Counted from the first letter of the stretch, positions 10,957-22,525 are shown. The stretch: DNA of 64,000 nucleotides from Rehmannia glutinosa (GCA_016081115.2 JABTTQ020000359.1:1-64000), one strand, 5' to 3'. Notes: generated by a model from the letters alone, not told the origin. A program made the numbers and translations.

Positions 10957-11964
10957 ATGCCGGCAGCCACCGAGACGACGGCGGTGCAAGGCGGAGCCAC
11001 CGGTTTTTCCTCCTTGCATCCAGATATCATTAATTTCCACGTTCTCACCCGGTTGGACGGGCCAGCTCTAGCCTCCGCCGCGTGCTGCTCCACCACTCTC
11101 CGCCGTCAAATTTCCTCCGACGAAAACCTTTGGAGCAAAATATGCCACTCCACGTGGCCGTCCACCGCCTCGCCACAGCTCAGCCACTTCATCTCCACGT
11201 TCCCCGACGGCGGCGCACGCGCCTTTTTCTCAAACGCCTACCCGATCTCATCCGCGGACGACGGCCACCGCACATCGCCGATTCCTCCACCGCCGTCGGA
11301 ATTAATCTCCGCCGTGGACATACACTACAAGGACAAGCTGATCTTCACGAAGATCCAGGAAACGGAAACCGTCACCGGCTGGTTCCGGTGCTCGCCTCTC
11401 AGGATCGACCTCCTGGAGCCGAAGGACGTGGTCCCCACCCCGATCAAGCACCCGGCGGGTGAAGACGCGTGCGCGGAGATGATCGACGGCATGAGGCTGA
11501 GCTGGATCCTGATCGATCCGATCGGACGGCGGGCGGTGAACCTCTCGTCGCACAAGCCGGTGGCGGCGCAGCGCCACTGGCTGACCGGAGAAGTGCAGGT
11601 GAGGTACGCTTCGATCCTGGCCGCGGATCAAGGTCACGTGCAGTGCGGGATAGTGGTCACGTGCGGGGAGTCTGAGGGTGGGGAGATGCAGGTGAGGGAA
11701 GTCAGTTTAGAAATCGAGGACATGGATGGAACGCATTTGAACGGGAAGGATAGTTTGGTCTTTTTGCAGGGGGCGTTGGAGGGTAAAAAGGGAACTGGGA
11801 AAAATAGGGTGGAAGAGGGTCAGCGGAGGTACAAGGAGTATGTGGAAATGAAGAGAGAGAGAAAAGAGAGAAAGATGAGGACAGAGGGGGCATTAGATAT
11901 GTTGTGCGTGGCTTTTGGGGTATCCATTTTTGTCTCCTTTTGCTGTTTTCTTTTGTGCAGATAG
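10957..11964 (+). CDS. F-box protein with C-terminal membrane anchor (CFB / At2g27310 type)
   Basis: An intact single-exon gene of 335 codons. Residues ~17-70 form an F-box: SSLHPDIINFHVLTRLDGPALASAACC, then LRRQISSDENLWSKICHSTWP, the form found in the small plant family that includes Arabidopsis CFB (cytokinin-induced F-box, At3g44326) and At2g27310/At2g36090. The F-box should bind SKP1/ASK in an SCF ubiquitin ligase. The middle region (~110-265), with GWFRCSPLRIDLLEPKD and LSWILIDPIGRRAVNLSSHKP, is shared by this family and has no known motif. A basic stretch (RRYKEYVEMKRERKERKMR) precedes a hydrophobic tail, MLCVAFGVSIFVSFCCFLLC (~314-333), predicted to anchor it in a membrane, as reported for CFB. 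The gene is much more GC-rich than its flanks. The start is the first ATG after the TATA box. The target is unknown. Confidence 0.92.
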   Translation: MPAATETTAVQGGATGFSSLHPDIINFHVLTRLDGPALASAACCSTTLRRQISSDENLWSKICHSTWPSTASPQLSHFISTFPDGGARAFFSNAYPISSADDGHRTSPIPPPPSELISAVDIHYKDKLIFTKIQETETVTGWFRCSPLRIDLLEPKDVVPTPIKHPAGEDACAEMIDGMRLSWILIDPIGRRAVNLSSHKPVAAQRHWLTGEVQVRYASILAADQGHVQCGIVVTCGESEGGEMQVREVSLEIEDMDGTHLNGKDSLVFLQGALEGKKGTGKNRVEEGQRRYKEYVEMKRERKERKMRTEGALDMLCVAFGVSIFVSFCCFLLCR

Positions 11965-12112
11965 CATAAGAATTATAAGAAACGCGAGGGGTAGAAAAGG
12001 AAATTATACATTAAGATTAGGAGGAAAGAATGTAGGTAGAGTTTGTATTATTTATTTACAAGGAGTCAACTTATGGGGGGCAGTTCATATTTAGGTGAAG
12101 GGTTTTTGCTGA

Positions 12113-12149
<37 letters not shown>
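12113..12149. repeat. (AT)n microsatellite 3' of the F-box gene
   Basis: About 18 AT units, 150 bp after the stop codon, within or just beyond the 3' UTR. Confidence 0.9.
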
Positions 12150-12153
<4 letters not shown>

Positions 12154-14040
12154 CCAAATGTATACTTTAATTGTTATAGATTTATTAATTAAAAGAATAT
12201 GAGATTTTTATAAGATAGCTTTTTGTTTTATTAAATTATCAAACCAAATGTTATTTTGTTAGGAAATCGAAATGGAAGTTGCCAAAGGGACGAAAATTTA
12301 TCAAGTCAAAAAACGAGGGATGGATTTCTAATAAAATAAAAGTCAGGGACGAAAATAATTTTTCTCTATTCTATACATTTGTTTGTTGACTTGGCGTTCT
12401 AAGTCGTCGCTGCTCAAAGCCTCGAAGAATAAAAGTAGGTAATTCTAATGATGCCAAGGAAAGTGTGTTTTATTATGTACCCCATATATGTATATCAGTA
12501 TATGGGGATTACAAATAATGCGTTTAATTGTGTATGAAAGTAAATAAAATAATGTAGTATTTATTTTTCACACAAATAAAAAACATGGTAATGTATAATA
12601 ATGTTTAATTATTCGAGTAGATATGTCTATAATATACTATAATGTTAATTTGGTAAAAGAATAGTGTCTATTCCTTTTCGTTATTTCTCGAATTGGATTA
12701 TAATTTAGGGAGTTCCAATAGAGTGATAAACAAATTTAAGTAATGCTTTTGCTAAAGAAATAGACCAACTGACATAGGTGATGGATGCTTCATTTTTCAT
12801 CAGTTACTTGAGATTGGTTTTTATCTCATCAGCGAAGCAAATAAAGATTTGTCGAAGAAATTGCCATACACACATATTGGCATGATAATGAATTATGGTG
12901 CATCCAAGACAAATGAGCATGTTTTCTGGGCCATTTTTTTTCCATCCTGCAACTAAATATATATTTTCTGTTTTGTTTCCTCTTTGATTTTTTTTAAACA
13001 TTTTTTTTTTTTGGTTTTAAATAATACTAATTTTCTTATATATAGTCCAATAGATGAATGCAATTGGCGTTGTTGCCTCATACAAAATATTCATTGATAC
13101 TTAGCTTTGAACAAATTAATGCACATTTTTCCTCATATTTATTCGTAACAACAATTGAGTATTGGAAAAACACAAGGTCAATCTTGAAATCTAAGGCTTG
13201 TGTTATCAAAACCCATTTTTCGTTTTCCAACAATCCCGAAAAATGGATTTATGCTTGTTTAAGGAAATTTTCAATGGAAATAAAATTATTTTCCTTTTCA
13301 ATTTTTATGGAAATACTTTTCGATCAAACAATGTTTCATAATAATCACGCCAATCTATATGAAAACACACTTCAAAAACCAAAACCAAATAACTTTCACA
13401 ACAGTCGCGCAAATCTATGTCAAAAACACACTTTAAAAACTATAACCAAACATATTTTCATTTCTAAACATATAACATAATGTAAATCTGCAGGCAACAA
13501 ACCAAATATATTCTCAATTATCACACGAAACCCAATAAAGTTTGAAAATTATTTTTCAATACTAAACCTGAAATTGGACATGGAAATACATCGATGTGAG
13601 ACCTAAGTTTTATAGTGAAACTTAATGTGTGTATACACACACACAAATACTTAGTAATACCGAGTATACACACGCATACTTAATCTACATGTTCATTTTA
13701 ATTAAGTAATCATTGAACTTAATGTGTGTGTATATCCCATGATAGATTTTGGTTTTAAATGATCATAGAGTTGAAAAGGCACTAAGGTATTTCTAATGTA
13801 AAGAATGATAAAATGTTCAACACATTGACTTGTGATGTGAACTGACTAGAAACAAAGACCTGAAAAAAGTGGACATATTAAGAAGACGCCTCTCTATTCC
13901 GCCCTCCGCCGTCTTGGACCAAACCCATTAATGCATTTACTAAAATTCAAGATTGACGACTTAACACAAATTCAAATGATAAGAGTTACAGTTCAGATTG
14001 CAGAAGCCATATTTTATTGAAACTCCAAATCATTATAATG
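12150..14040. other. Intergenic DNA without a recognisable gene
   Basis: It contains a short GGGACGAAAAT...GTCAGGGACGAAAAT pair at about 12290-12355, an ACACACAC/GTGTGTGT palindromic stretch near 13625-13735, and a 140-codon open frame (13058-13480) made of low-complexity lysine, asparagine and phenylalanine codons that I do not believe is a gene. Confidence 0.5.
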
Positions 14041-14049
14041 CAAAACCTA

Positions 14050-14340
14050 ATCATAAAAAGTACCCTTGAGGTTTGACTTAATTACAAAAAAATCTAACTA
14101 ACTTTCAAAAATCACAAAAAACACCCCAGGTCAAATTCAGTGTTAAAATTAAGGGGTTAACCGTAATATTTTTATAAAAATGAGGGGGGGTTTTGAAATA
14201 TTTTTTGCTCATGAAGACTAATGGGGGTAATAGTTAGACAAAAAAAAAACATCAGGGGTGTTTTTTTGTAATTTTAAAAGTTAGTTGGGTTTTTCTATAA
14301 TTAGGTCAAACCTCAAGGGTATTTTTGTAACTAACCCTTA
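14050..14340. mobile_element. Fold-back MITE (~290 bp)
   Basis: The left arm (AAAAGTACCCTTGAGGTTTGAC ... ACAAAAAACACCCC) is matched in reverse complement by the right arm (GGGGTGTTTTTTTGTAATT ... GTCAAACCTCAAGGG), about 100 bp each. The centre is GGGGTTAACCG-like. The arms resemble those of the element at 18680-18925. The target duplication is unclear. The Helitron-like end at 14342 abuts it. Confidence 0.7.
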
Positions 14341-14341
14341 A

Positions 14342-16298
14342 CTAGTCTTTAACCCATGAGATGCACGGGGTGTATATATCCGTAAGACCTTCTTTTGCGT
14401 TGTGGCGTATGCATTTTCTAATAGTTACATGAGTTATATCCCCTGCATTGTAATCATTTTAAAATAGCATCAAACAACACATGATAAATACTATTTAATA
14501 TTTTTATTGATAAAGTCAAAAAGAAAAAATATCATACGTGAGAATCATGGAAAAAAATACATTCAAAACTATGTATTTGTATTTGATTTTAAATCTAATT
14601 TTTTATAACACATGGCACAACTTCTTCGCACATTTCGTTTTAGTCATATTTAGATTCTGAATAAGTGTGAAAAGTGGTGTCATGCTTTTTTCAAGGTTGT
14701 AGTAGTTAATTCGTATGCAAAATTATTTCCGAAAGTTGCTCTTATGTGTAAATTGGAGACAGAGATTTTTGCAAAGCTAGTCATGTAATAATTAAAAATT
14801 AATACATGTACATGAGAACTACATAAAATAAATTTATTTATTCATGTTGTTAAGTCAATTTTTAGTTTTTTGGTATTTTATTGTGGGATTTGTATTGTGT
14901 TATTTGGGTTTTCTAATTATTTTTCTCTATTCAAGTTCTCATATTTGGTACATTTCAGAGCGTGCAATGCACGACCTTTAATTTCATAAAAATATTTTTT
15001 AGTGATTTGCAATAAGTTTACAATTTCAATAGATAATTAAAATATAAAGATAATTAATTTGATTATAAATCATTCCGATTAAACTATAGAAAAATAAATT
15101 ATTACAAACTATGGAAAAACCCTCTTTAAATACATATATTTGGTTGATAACTAATTTTATGAGTGTGAATTGTATCTACTTATAGAACATGTTTATTTAT
15201 AAGAAAGTAAATGTTTGAAAAAGTTTTAACTGCTCAATGTTTTTAAATATTTAATATATTGTACTTTCAGTACAATCAATAATAAAATCATTTTGAATTT
15301 CAATACTTAATTGTAATAATTATTAAAGGGATCAAACAAAAAACGTGTTTTATATTTAACAACACAATTTTAGGGGAAACTAAAACATTTCAAAAAAGCA
15401 AAACTATTATAGTTTTATATATATACACATATATCACAAAAATATCAAATAGAAAAATTTATATCTAATGGTCATTGTGCAACTTTAAAATTTAAATATC
15501 AAAATAAGTTGACAAATATGAAAAATATTTTCTATTTAGATGAAAAGTACATTAAAAAAATTCTCTATCTATAAAAAATTATTATGAATATAATTTTATA
15601 TTAAATGAAAATTTATTTTTTTCTTACATATATATAATACTATGTATATATATATGTAATATATATAATATTTGGATACATATTTTGAGATATTTTCTTC
15701 AATTAAAATAAGTATTTTTAATTAAATTTAATCAACTTAAATATAATTATATATAATTATGAAGATATGAGTTACGCCCAAATAACAAATATACATATAT
15801 CATAAATAGTCAAAATGTATTAATATACAAATTAATGTCTAATAGCCCGAATACATAATTTTAAAAGCCATTACAAAATAATGATAAATACATCTTATAT
15901 CTTTTATTTGTTATGTTTATTTTTATTGTATATATGCAATATTGGTGTCAAATTGAAGATCGTAGATGATTAATTAGATATATTATACGTTAAAAACAGT
16001 TAAAAAAAACAAAAAAGTTATTAAGTTTTCAAAAAATAAGAAAAATAACAAATATAATAATTAATGCAAAAGACAAAACAGATTTGGAAAGTTTATTTTA
16101 TATAATTCTATTTTTATATATAATTTTTAAAAATAATTTAATTAAAGAAAGTTGACTATAAAAAATAATCAAATCCCAAATATTTATTATTTCTTATTTT
16201 TCAATATAATTTTATTACTTTTCTTAGTAATGTGATTTAGGCGGGAAAATATTCAATTACTATTCTAAGAATAGTCTCTCTTTATATAGATATATAGA
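14342..16298 (-). mobile_element. Candidate non-autonomous Helitron (~1.96 kb)
   Basis: On the minus strand the 3' end reads CCCGTG-CATCT-CATGGG, a stem-loop with one mismatch, then TTAAAGA, then CTAG at 14345-14342, followed by host T at 14341. The 5' end is placed at TCTATATATCTATATAAAG (16298, after a host A). TC starts followed by this kind of AT-rich run are typical of plant Helitrons. A second ATC at 16291-16289 is an alternative 5' end. The interior is AT-rich and codes for no Rep/helicase. A hairpin CGTGCAATGCACG at about 14961-14973 may be the remnant of another Helitron end. Confidence 0.6.
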
Positions 16299-16310
16299 TA
16301 AAATTAGAAT

Positions 16311-17812
16311 GAGAAAACAACAACAACAAACAAACTTCTTTAATCCCACTATGTGGGGAGTCGGCTATACGGATCATATCGCGCCATCGTTTACGGTCTA
16401 AGCCATAAGCCATATTTTCGTTTATTTCTAGGTATAACATGTCATGTTTAATAGTTTCTTTCCAAGTCTTTTTAGGCCTACCTCTTCCTCTTCTTTTGAT
16501 TTGTGTGAGTGATTCTCTACCTTCTAAACGTCGCACAGTGCATCTAAAGGTCTCCTATAAACATGTCCAAACCATCTTAATCGTGTTTCTCTAATTTTCT
16601 CGTCTATTGGTGCTACTCCCACTTTGTTTCTAATGTGTTCATTTCTTATTCTATCTAATCTAGTGTGTCCGCACATCCATCTTAGCATTCTCATCTCTCG
16701 CTACCCTCATTTTTTGTTCGTGTTCATATTTAGTCGCCCAACATTACGCTCCATAAAGCATTGCGGGTCTTATGGCCGTTTATAAAATTTTCCTTTCAAT
16801 TTTAATGGTATTTTACGGTCACAAAGGATAGAAGATGCACTCCTCCATTTATTCCAACCCGCCCGGATCCTATGTGTGACATCTTTATTGATTTCTCCGT
16901 TCTCTTCAATTATAGATCCTAAGTATTTAAAACTCTTTGTTATACTCACTTCATGTCCATCAATTTTAACCTTCGTCTCATTGTTTCGTTGTTTTTACTA
17001 AAGTGGCATTCCATGTATTCTGTTTTAACCCTACTTATAGTAAAACCTTTTGATTAGTGCTTCTCTCCAAACTTCCAATTTTGCATTTACTCGTTCCCTT
17101 GTTTCATCAATTAAAACTATATCGTCCGCAAATAACATACATTCGGGGATGGATTTTTGTAAGTGTTTAGTGATTTCATCAATTATTAGGATAAAAAGGT
17201 ACGGGCTTAGAGCAGATCCCTGATGCAAACATATAGTGTTTGGGAATTCACTAGATATTCTTGTTGGTGTCCTAATACATGTTGTTATACCATCATACAT
17301 ATCTTTTATGGCATCTATGTAGCTATTTTTATTCCTCTTTTTTTTCCAATACGCGCCACATTATATCACGGTTGACTCTATCGTATGCCTTTTCAAGATC
17401 AATAAAAACCATATGTAAATCTTGTTTTCTCTCATTATACTGTTCACATAATCGTCTAATTAAGTGTATAACTTCAATTGTGGATCTTCCTGGCATGAAG
17501 CCAAATTGATTATCTAATATACTAGTTTCGTTTCTTATTCTTGCTTCTATAACTCTTTCCCATAGTTTCATTGTATGACTTATTAATTTAATTCCCGTAA
17601 TTTGCACAATTTTGTATATCCCCTTTGTTTTTATATATAGGTACCAATATACTTTTTCTCCATTCATCGGCATTTTCTTAGTTTTTAGAATAACATTAAA
17701 TAATTTAGTAAGTCATGATATTCCAACTCCACCTAAACATTTCCACGCTTCAATTGGTATATCATCTAGGCCAACCGCTTTGCTTGGAGTTTTCATTTTG
17801 TTTAGTGTTTTT
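16311..17812 (-). pseudogene. RTE-clade LINE, 5'-truncated reverse transcriptase
   Basis: Read on the minus strand, the RT motifs appear in order: AVGLDDIPIEAWK near 17790-17740, NQFGFMPGRSTIEVIHLI near 17510-17455, FIDLEKAYDRV near 17410-17380, LHQGSALSPYLFILIIDE near 17225-17170, and MLFADDIVLIDETRE near 17140-17095. A C-terminal RRGRGRPKKTWKE block follows near 16500-16460. This is the plant RTE (non-LTR) polymerase. The endonuclease domain is missing (5' truncation), and frameshifts separate the blocks. The 3' end is a (GTT)n tail, seen on the plus strand as AACAACAACAACAAAC at about 16316-16331, the short-repeat tail typical of RTE elements. Confidence 0.9.
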
Positions 17813-18591
17813 CTGTTTCATGAAGTTGAATTCTACGATAAAAGGACGGTTTTATTCGATTCAGATTGGCCTAGTTCCCTAATTGTGAATTTTAATATCT
17901 TTACCATATTTGCTTATTTTTGGCAGCATTTAAACCTGTTAAGTCAAACCTTCTCGTTAGCAAAGCATAAACAAATACTTAAAATTTATAATTTCAAAAA
18001 CTACATCCCAAGATCTGTAGTGGTACTATTTAGTAAATAAAGTCACTGCAAAAACTAAAACAAAATTAGGGAATTAAATAAATAATAGTGTAATTGACCC
18101 TGCTGTACTCTAGATTTAAACAAATAATACTAAGTTTACAGTCAGAAAGCTAAAAAAGTTACTCTCAAAGATTTCCACGCTTCAATTGGTATATCATCTA
18201 GACCAACCGCTTTGCAGTTTTCATTTTGTTTAGTATTTTTTTGTTTCATGAAGTTGAATTCTACGATAAAAGGTACGGTTTTATTCATTCAGATTGGCCT
18301 AGTTCCCTAATTATGAATTTTAATATCTTTACCATATTTGCTTATTTTTGGCAGCATTTAAACCTGTTAAGTCAAACCTTCTCGTTAGCAAAAACAAATA
18401 CTTAAAATTTATAATTTCAAAAACTACATCCCAAGATCTGTAGTGGTACTATTTAGTAAATAAAGTCACTGCAAAAACTAAAACAAAATTAGGGAATTAA
18501 ATAAATAATAGTGTAATCGATCCTGCTGTACTCTAGATTTAAACAAATAATACTAAGTTTACAGTCAGAAAGCTAAAAAAAGTTACTCTCA
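17739..18591 (+). repeat. Tandem duplication of a 432-bp unit spanning the LINE 5' junction
   Basis: Unit 1 is 17739-18170 and unit 2 is 18171-18591. They begin ATTTCCACGCTTCAATTGG and run nearly identical to ...AGTTACTCTCA. Unit 2 lacks about 9 bp near CTTTGC(TTGGA)GTTTT and has a few small changes. The first ~70 bp of each unit are RTE LINE coding sequence, so the duplication happened after the LINE landed and took its truncated 5' end with it. Confidence 0.92.
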
Positions 18592-18679
18592 GTAACCAAT
18601 GTTGTTGTACACTTGTATTCTTAGATTATTTTCCATCTATAGGAATTTACTAATTTTAACATTCGTTTGATATATAAAA

Positions 18680-18925
18680 AGGGATAATTACAACAACTAC
18701 CCCTGAAATTTAGGTTAATTACTGTTAAATGCAAGGAGTAATTGTAGTATTTTTTACAACTGTAAGAAGGGTGTTTAAAATATTTTTTCTTATCAGGGTA
18801 AAGTGTAATACAGAATCAAACCTCAAGTTTTTTTTTTTTTTTTTTTGTAATTTTAAAAAACTACAAGTTTTTTTTTCTTTTTGTAATTAACCCAAACCTC
18901 AAGGATAGTTTTTGCAATTATCCCT
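18680..18925. mobile_element. Fold-back MITE (~246 bp)
   Basis: The left end AGGGATAATTACAACAACTA and the right end ...TTTTTGCAATTATCCCT are inverted repeats of ~40 bp, including AAATTTAGGTTAATTA against TAATTAACCCAAACCT. Two long T-runs sit inside. It is related to the element at 14050-14340. The target duplication is not clear. Confidence 0.7.
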
Positions 18926-19048
18926 AGAAAAATACAAGCTTTCACGACTGTACGCATCGGTTTAGTCACGTATACGTGGTGTCTGCTTCGTAATCGTATT
19001 GCAACACATTATCTGCTTTTAGCTTACCCATAAGAAGTTATCAAGAAA

Positions 19049-21892
19049 TCAATTTTGTGGTGCTGGTTCAGGGGGTCCTCTAGCTATCGGAATGCCACTA
19101 CTTGAACGCGATCTAGGTTTCGCGTAGTCCACAAAAACAACACGCCCGTTAAGTGGCTGCAGCAAGCAGAACTTATGTTAAAATTTAGTTGAAAAGAACG
19201 GGGAAAAGAAAAAGAAACATGCACGCACACACACACACACCTTTCCATTCATTTCTGCAATCGCTTTCTCAGCTTCATCTTCAGATGCATAAGTGACAAA
19301 TCCAAAACCCTTTGATCGATCTGATACTCTATCCATCACAATTGTAGCTGCCAAATCGAATTTAATAAAACCTCAAGTGTGTTGCAAATTGACTCGCAAA
19401 TGAATTAAGGCTAAACTAGTGATGATAGATAATACACCTTCAATAACTTGACCGTATTGAGAAAATGCCTCAGACAATCCCTGTTCGTTGGTGTAAAATG
19501 AAAGTCCTGCAAAAGTTATCGAGTAGTATTATGATTTCAGCTGGCGAAGCATCAATAAGTTGTAATATTTCCAATTCCAATTGCAAAACAAGGAGGCAGC
19601 AAACTTATATTTCAGGAGCACGGTTGAAGATTTTGAAAAAAAAAAGATATAATAGGATTATATTTATCATATAAAGAAAGCAGTAAATATAGTAAACTAT
19701 ACAAGTAATAAGAAATAACATAAATTAGAAAAAGAAAAAAACAAATCGAGCTTAACTTAGTCAACCTGCCTCAGTGAATGAACAGAATGAACACAGCAGT
19801 ATTATTCAGGAAAAAAATAAAATAAACACCAAATAGCTCACAAACTAGATATAGTTTTACCCTATTTTATATATACAGAATACATTACGGTTATGGTAAT
19901 TGTGGAGGTGGGATATTTTAACTGTATCTGAATGAGAGACTTGAAAGATTCAAGTATTGTAAACATTTTGGTTCAGCTTTTATGACTGCCATGAAATTGT
20001 GATATCTTATGGGTAAGACGCGATAGTTGGGGCTAAAACGAGTCGGAGTGGGAAAACAAAGTTTTGGCATCTCAGTTTCTCACCTTTTGGGCGTGGGTGG
20101 GAAGGCATTGATTGGATTGCAGACGAATCGAGCCTGCTCAAAAGATTTTCAAGCTGACTCAAATAGTATTCGAAATTGAATCCCAAAACAACCGATTTGT
20201 ATTCATTGGGTGTGTGAGCTTTAATTTAAGTTTAAGTTCTTTTGTCTTGCAGTTTTATATAAATGTAGAAATGCTATCACTGGAATTATAAATCAAAATT
20301 TGATTTGATATATCTATAACCTTCTTTTCAAATTACCTCATATTTGGGCTCTAGCTGACTCCCAGTAACATCTCATGGTTCTCACCTATCACCTCTCTCC
20401 AACATAACTCAAATTGTCGCAATATTAATACGGCAAACTCAATCATTCCCTGCTATTTACCCACTACAGTTGATATGAAGTGGAAAGAAATTGGGATGTC
20501 CATCTATTCCTCGAAAAGAGAGTAACTTTTCAGAATTATAATCAGCAAGAACTTCTAATTCATATGGATTTCTCGATATCATTAACAAATACCCAAATTT
20601 AAATTGCGCCAGGGAGTTTTCTCATGGAGCTAATGACACCTCAAAATACCAGATCAGGTGGTTGAGTCCTAAATATATGAAAATTAACCGCTAGTGAGTA
20701 GAAAAACTTAAACATGTTTAGCCAAGAGATATATGGATGAGATGGTTTGGATAGAAAGTTTCTCTTTGGATAACCAAAAGCTGAGTCTGCCGCGGAGGAG
20801 ACCCCAATTTCAGCCAGATTTCACTTTCTCGTTAAGAACTCGATAGGCTTGAACTCGAGCTAGGGTTAGATGTATTTCAATTGAACTCGAGCTCAAGCAC
20901 TAAATATTAGTTGATATTCAACTTGACTCAATTTGTTTGTACCTTTACTCCAGAGGAAAACCTGGACAACAACACCAGAAATTTACATGTATACAAGTCT
21001 ATTTCATGCCATTTCTTTTATACTAAGAATTAAGATATATCTCTATACCTTTAACACAATTTTAGAATATTACTATCTCTGTCCAGTATTAACATAGATT
21101 GATCCTATAACAATCTACAGTTAATTCTCGCTCTGTATACTTCTGAAACATTATTAGTTTTGAAATTTTTTTTATCACACACGAGCTTTGACCATAGAGG
21201 TATTTCGTATAGCAACCATTGAACCACCCAACCTTTTCTTAAATTTGCTTTCATCACTTGAAAGCACTGTTCTAAAAATCTCCGCCCAGCCCCAAGAAGT
21301 CTCCACTTAGATGCTACACCCTTGTCCGCCTACGTTATTTTTCCCCCCAGGGCCCCGCCAAGCTCCGTCTAGGCCCTAGATCCCAGCCGACCGCCGACGA
21401 GCGCCTAACGCTTTTTAGAACACTACTTGAAAGACATTAAACAGAAAAATTAAAACAACTTCACAGCCACAGTGCTTTACTAGAACCTTAATAATATGTA
21501 ATCATCGTATCAGAGAACTGTATTTCATAATTCCACAGTCATATACAAACACCCACGTAAATAAGCAAGTTTCAAGAAACTATAGCATAAACCCATCATA
21601 AACCCCAGACAGGAAAAAATATTGTACGAAAAAAGTAGGGAAAATAATAGTAAGTTACTAAGCAAATTATCCTGGAAATGTAAAACAAAAAATAAATTAA
21701 TCGGAAATCCAATTTGCTCAATTTCTTGTCAGTTTTGAGGCACCTACCTCCGACGAAGAGCTTGGACGCTATGCCTCTGCAGGAAATGAAAAGTGCCGGA
21801 ATTAGTGAAGACGATGTCAGAAAACCAGGGTTGGGTTTTGAGAGATGAGAAGAAAACATGACGTTCTTTGATAATTGTCTAAGGGCCGCCAT
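19049..21892 (-). CDS. S-RBP11: Small organelle-type RRM RNA-binding protein (S-RBP11-like), four exons
   Basis: Joined on the minus strand from 21892-21748, 19506-19438, 19347-19241 and 19156-19049. All introns have GT...AG ends and the phases agree, giving 142 residues. Residues 1-42 (MAALRQLSKN... with many Ser/Arg and few acids) look like an organelle transit peptide. One RRM follows: RNP2 is KLFVGGLSF (~44-52) and RNP1 is KGFGFVTYA (~84-92), with the C-terminal strand RVVFVDYAKPR. The tail IPIARGPPEP matches the conserved end of the Arabidopsis S-RBP11 (At5g06210) type. The protein should bind single-stranded RNA in mitochondria or plastids, where relatives aid editing or stress-related RNA handling. 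Intron 1 is 2,241 bp and hosts a MITE. The upstream reading frame extends to 21973 but has no ATG, so the start is ATG 21892. The gene looks intact. Confidence 0.95.
21265..21424. mobile_element. 160-bp GC-rich MITE in intron 1 of the S-RBP11-like gene
   Basis: Its ends are CACTGTTCTAAAAAT... and ...CTTTTTAGAACACT, sharing the inverted repeat TGTTCTAAAAA apart from one base. A perfect 9-bp duplication ACTTGAAAG flanks it (21256-21264 and 21425-21433), as in Mutator-type MITEs. The interior is GC-rich with CGCC/CTAGGC words, in sharp contrast to the AT-rich intron. Confidence 0.85.
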
Positions 21893-21961
21893 GGTCTGAT
21901 CACTCTGTGGACACAGAGAGACTCTTGGGATATATATCAGTGGTTTTAGGGTCCTTTGAAG

Positions 21962-21968
21962 TTTTATA
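21962..21968 (-). promoter_or_regulatory. Putative TATA box of the S-RBP11-like gene
   Basis: The minus strand reads TATAAAA, 70 bp upstream of the start codon. This would give a leader of about 40 nt. It lies on the gene side of the large insertion, so the core promoter is still attached to the gene. Confidence 0.5.
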
Positions 21969-21975
21969 AACAAGA

Positions 21976-21976
<1 letters not shown>

Positions 21977-22016
<40 letters not shown>
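21977..22016. repeat. (GA)n microsatellite in the S-RBP11-like promoter
   Basis: About 19 GA units (CT on the coding strand) just upstream of the TATA-like box. CT/GA tracts are common in plant core promoters. Confidence 0.9.
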
Positions 22017-22019
<3 letters not shown>

Positions 22020-22078
22020 TATTGATATATAAGAAAAAACTAGTTTTTTTCTTTATACTAACTTACTAAGGTTTCATG
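22016..22078. repeat. Left copy of a ~63-66-bp duplication bounding the 38-kb insertion
   Basis: This block, AAAATATTGATATATAAG...AAGGTTTCATG, recurs at 60424-60489 with a single 3-bp difference (TAT inserted). The two copies are in the same orientation on either side of the split LINE, and read as an unusually long target-site duplication or a repair-derived one. Confidence 0.9.
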
Positions 22079-22427
22079 AGATATAAAATATATATTACAC
22101 TGTCAACCCAAGAAATGGCCAAATTCAACATACGTTGATACGTGTCGAGGGAAAATTAAATTTGCGAGATGTATAACCACCGTAATTTGTGGGAGCAAAA
22201 TAAGACGACTAAAAAGAACACAAAACAAATGAAAGCTAAGCACTCCTAAGAGACTAAACCACTCCAAAAGGAAGACTAAGTCACTCTTGAGGGAGACCCA
22301 ACTCGAACAAATCCCAGACGAGCTATATCACGCACCGCAAAGAGTAAAATCTTGGCCAAATTTTCTACAAGTTTGCAAATCAACCGGGAAAATAAAGACT
22401 CAAAACAAAAATACAACAACATAACTA

Positions 22428-22520
22428 AAAAACGAGAATAAAACAAGTTTTTTTTTTTACTAGGTCCAATAAAACTTGAACTGTTCGTTGGTTGCCAAGC
22501 CCACGACAGTTCCAACTTAA
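22428..22520 (-). pseudogene. Start of LINE ORF2 (endonuclease), deleted after ~30 codons
   Basis: LSWNCRGLGNQRTVQVLLDL is the N-terminal motif of the plant LINE apurinic endonuclease. It begins directly after the ORF1 stop, as in intact elements. The frame ends at KKKTCFILVF and nothing like the rest of the endonuclease or RT follows, so ORF2 has suffered a deletion of several kilobases. Confidence 0.8.
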
Positions 22521-22525
22521 GGTAC

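Noticed and set aside
11302..11637. Antisense open frame inside the F-box gene
   Set aside because: Arg/Pro-rich shadow of a GC-rich gene on the other strand.
13058..13480. 140-codon open frame on the plus strand
   Set aside because: Low-complexity Lys/Asn/Phe codons in AT-rich DNA, no domain, no promoter or splice context.
21893..21973. N-terminal extension of the S-RBP11-like protein
   Set aside because: The in-frame extension has no ATG (it would start at TTG) and overlaps the TATA-like box. ATG 21892 gives a proper transit peptide.
22276..22430. Possible C-terminal LINE ORF2 fragment
   Set aside because: The residues do not match RT or RNase H motifs well enough. Treated as the LINE 3' region.
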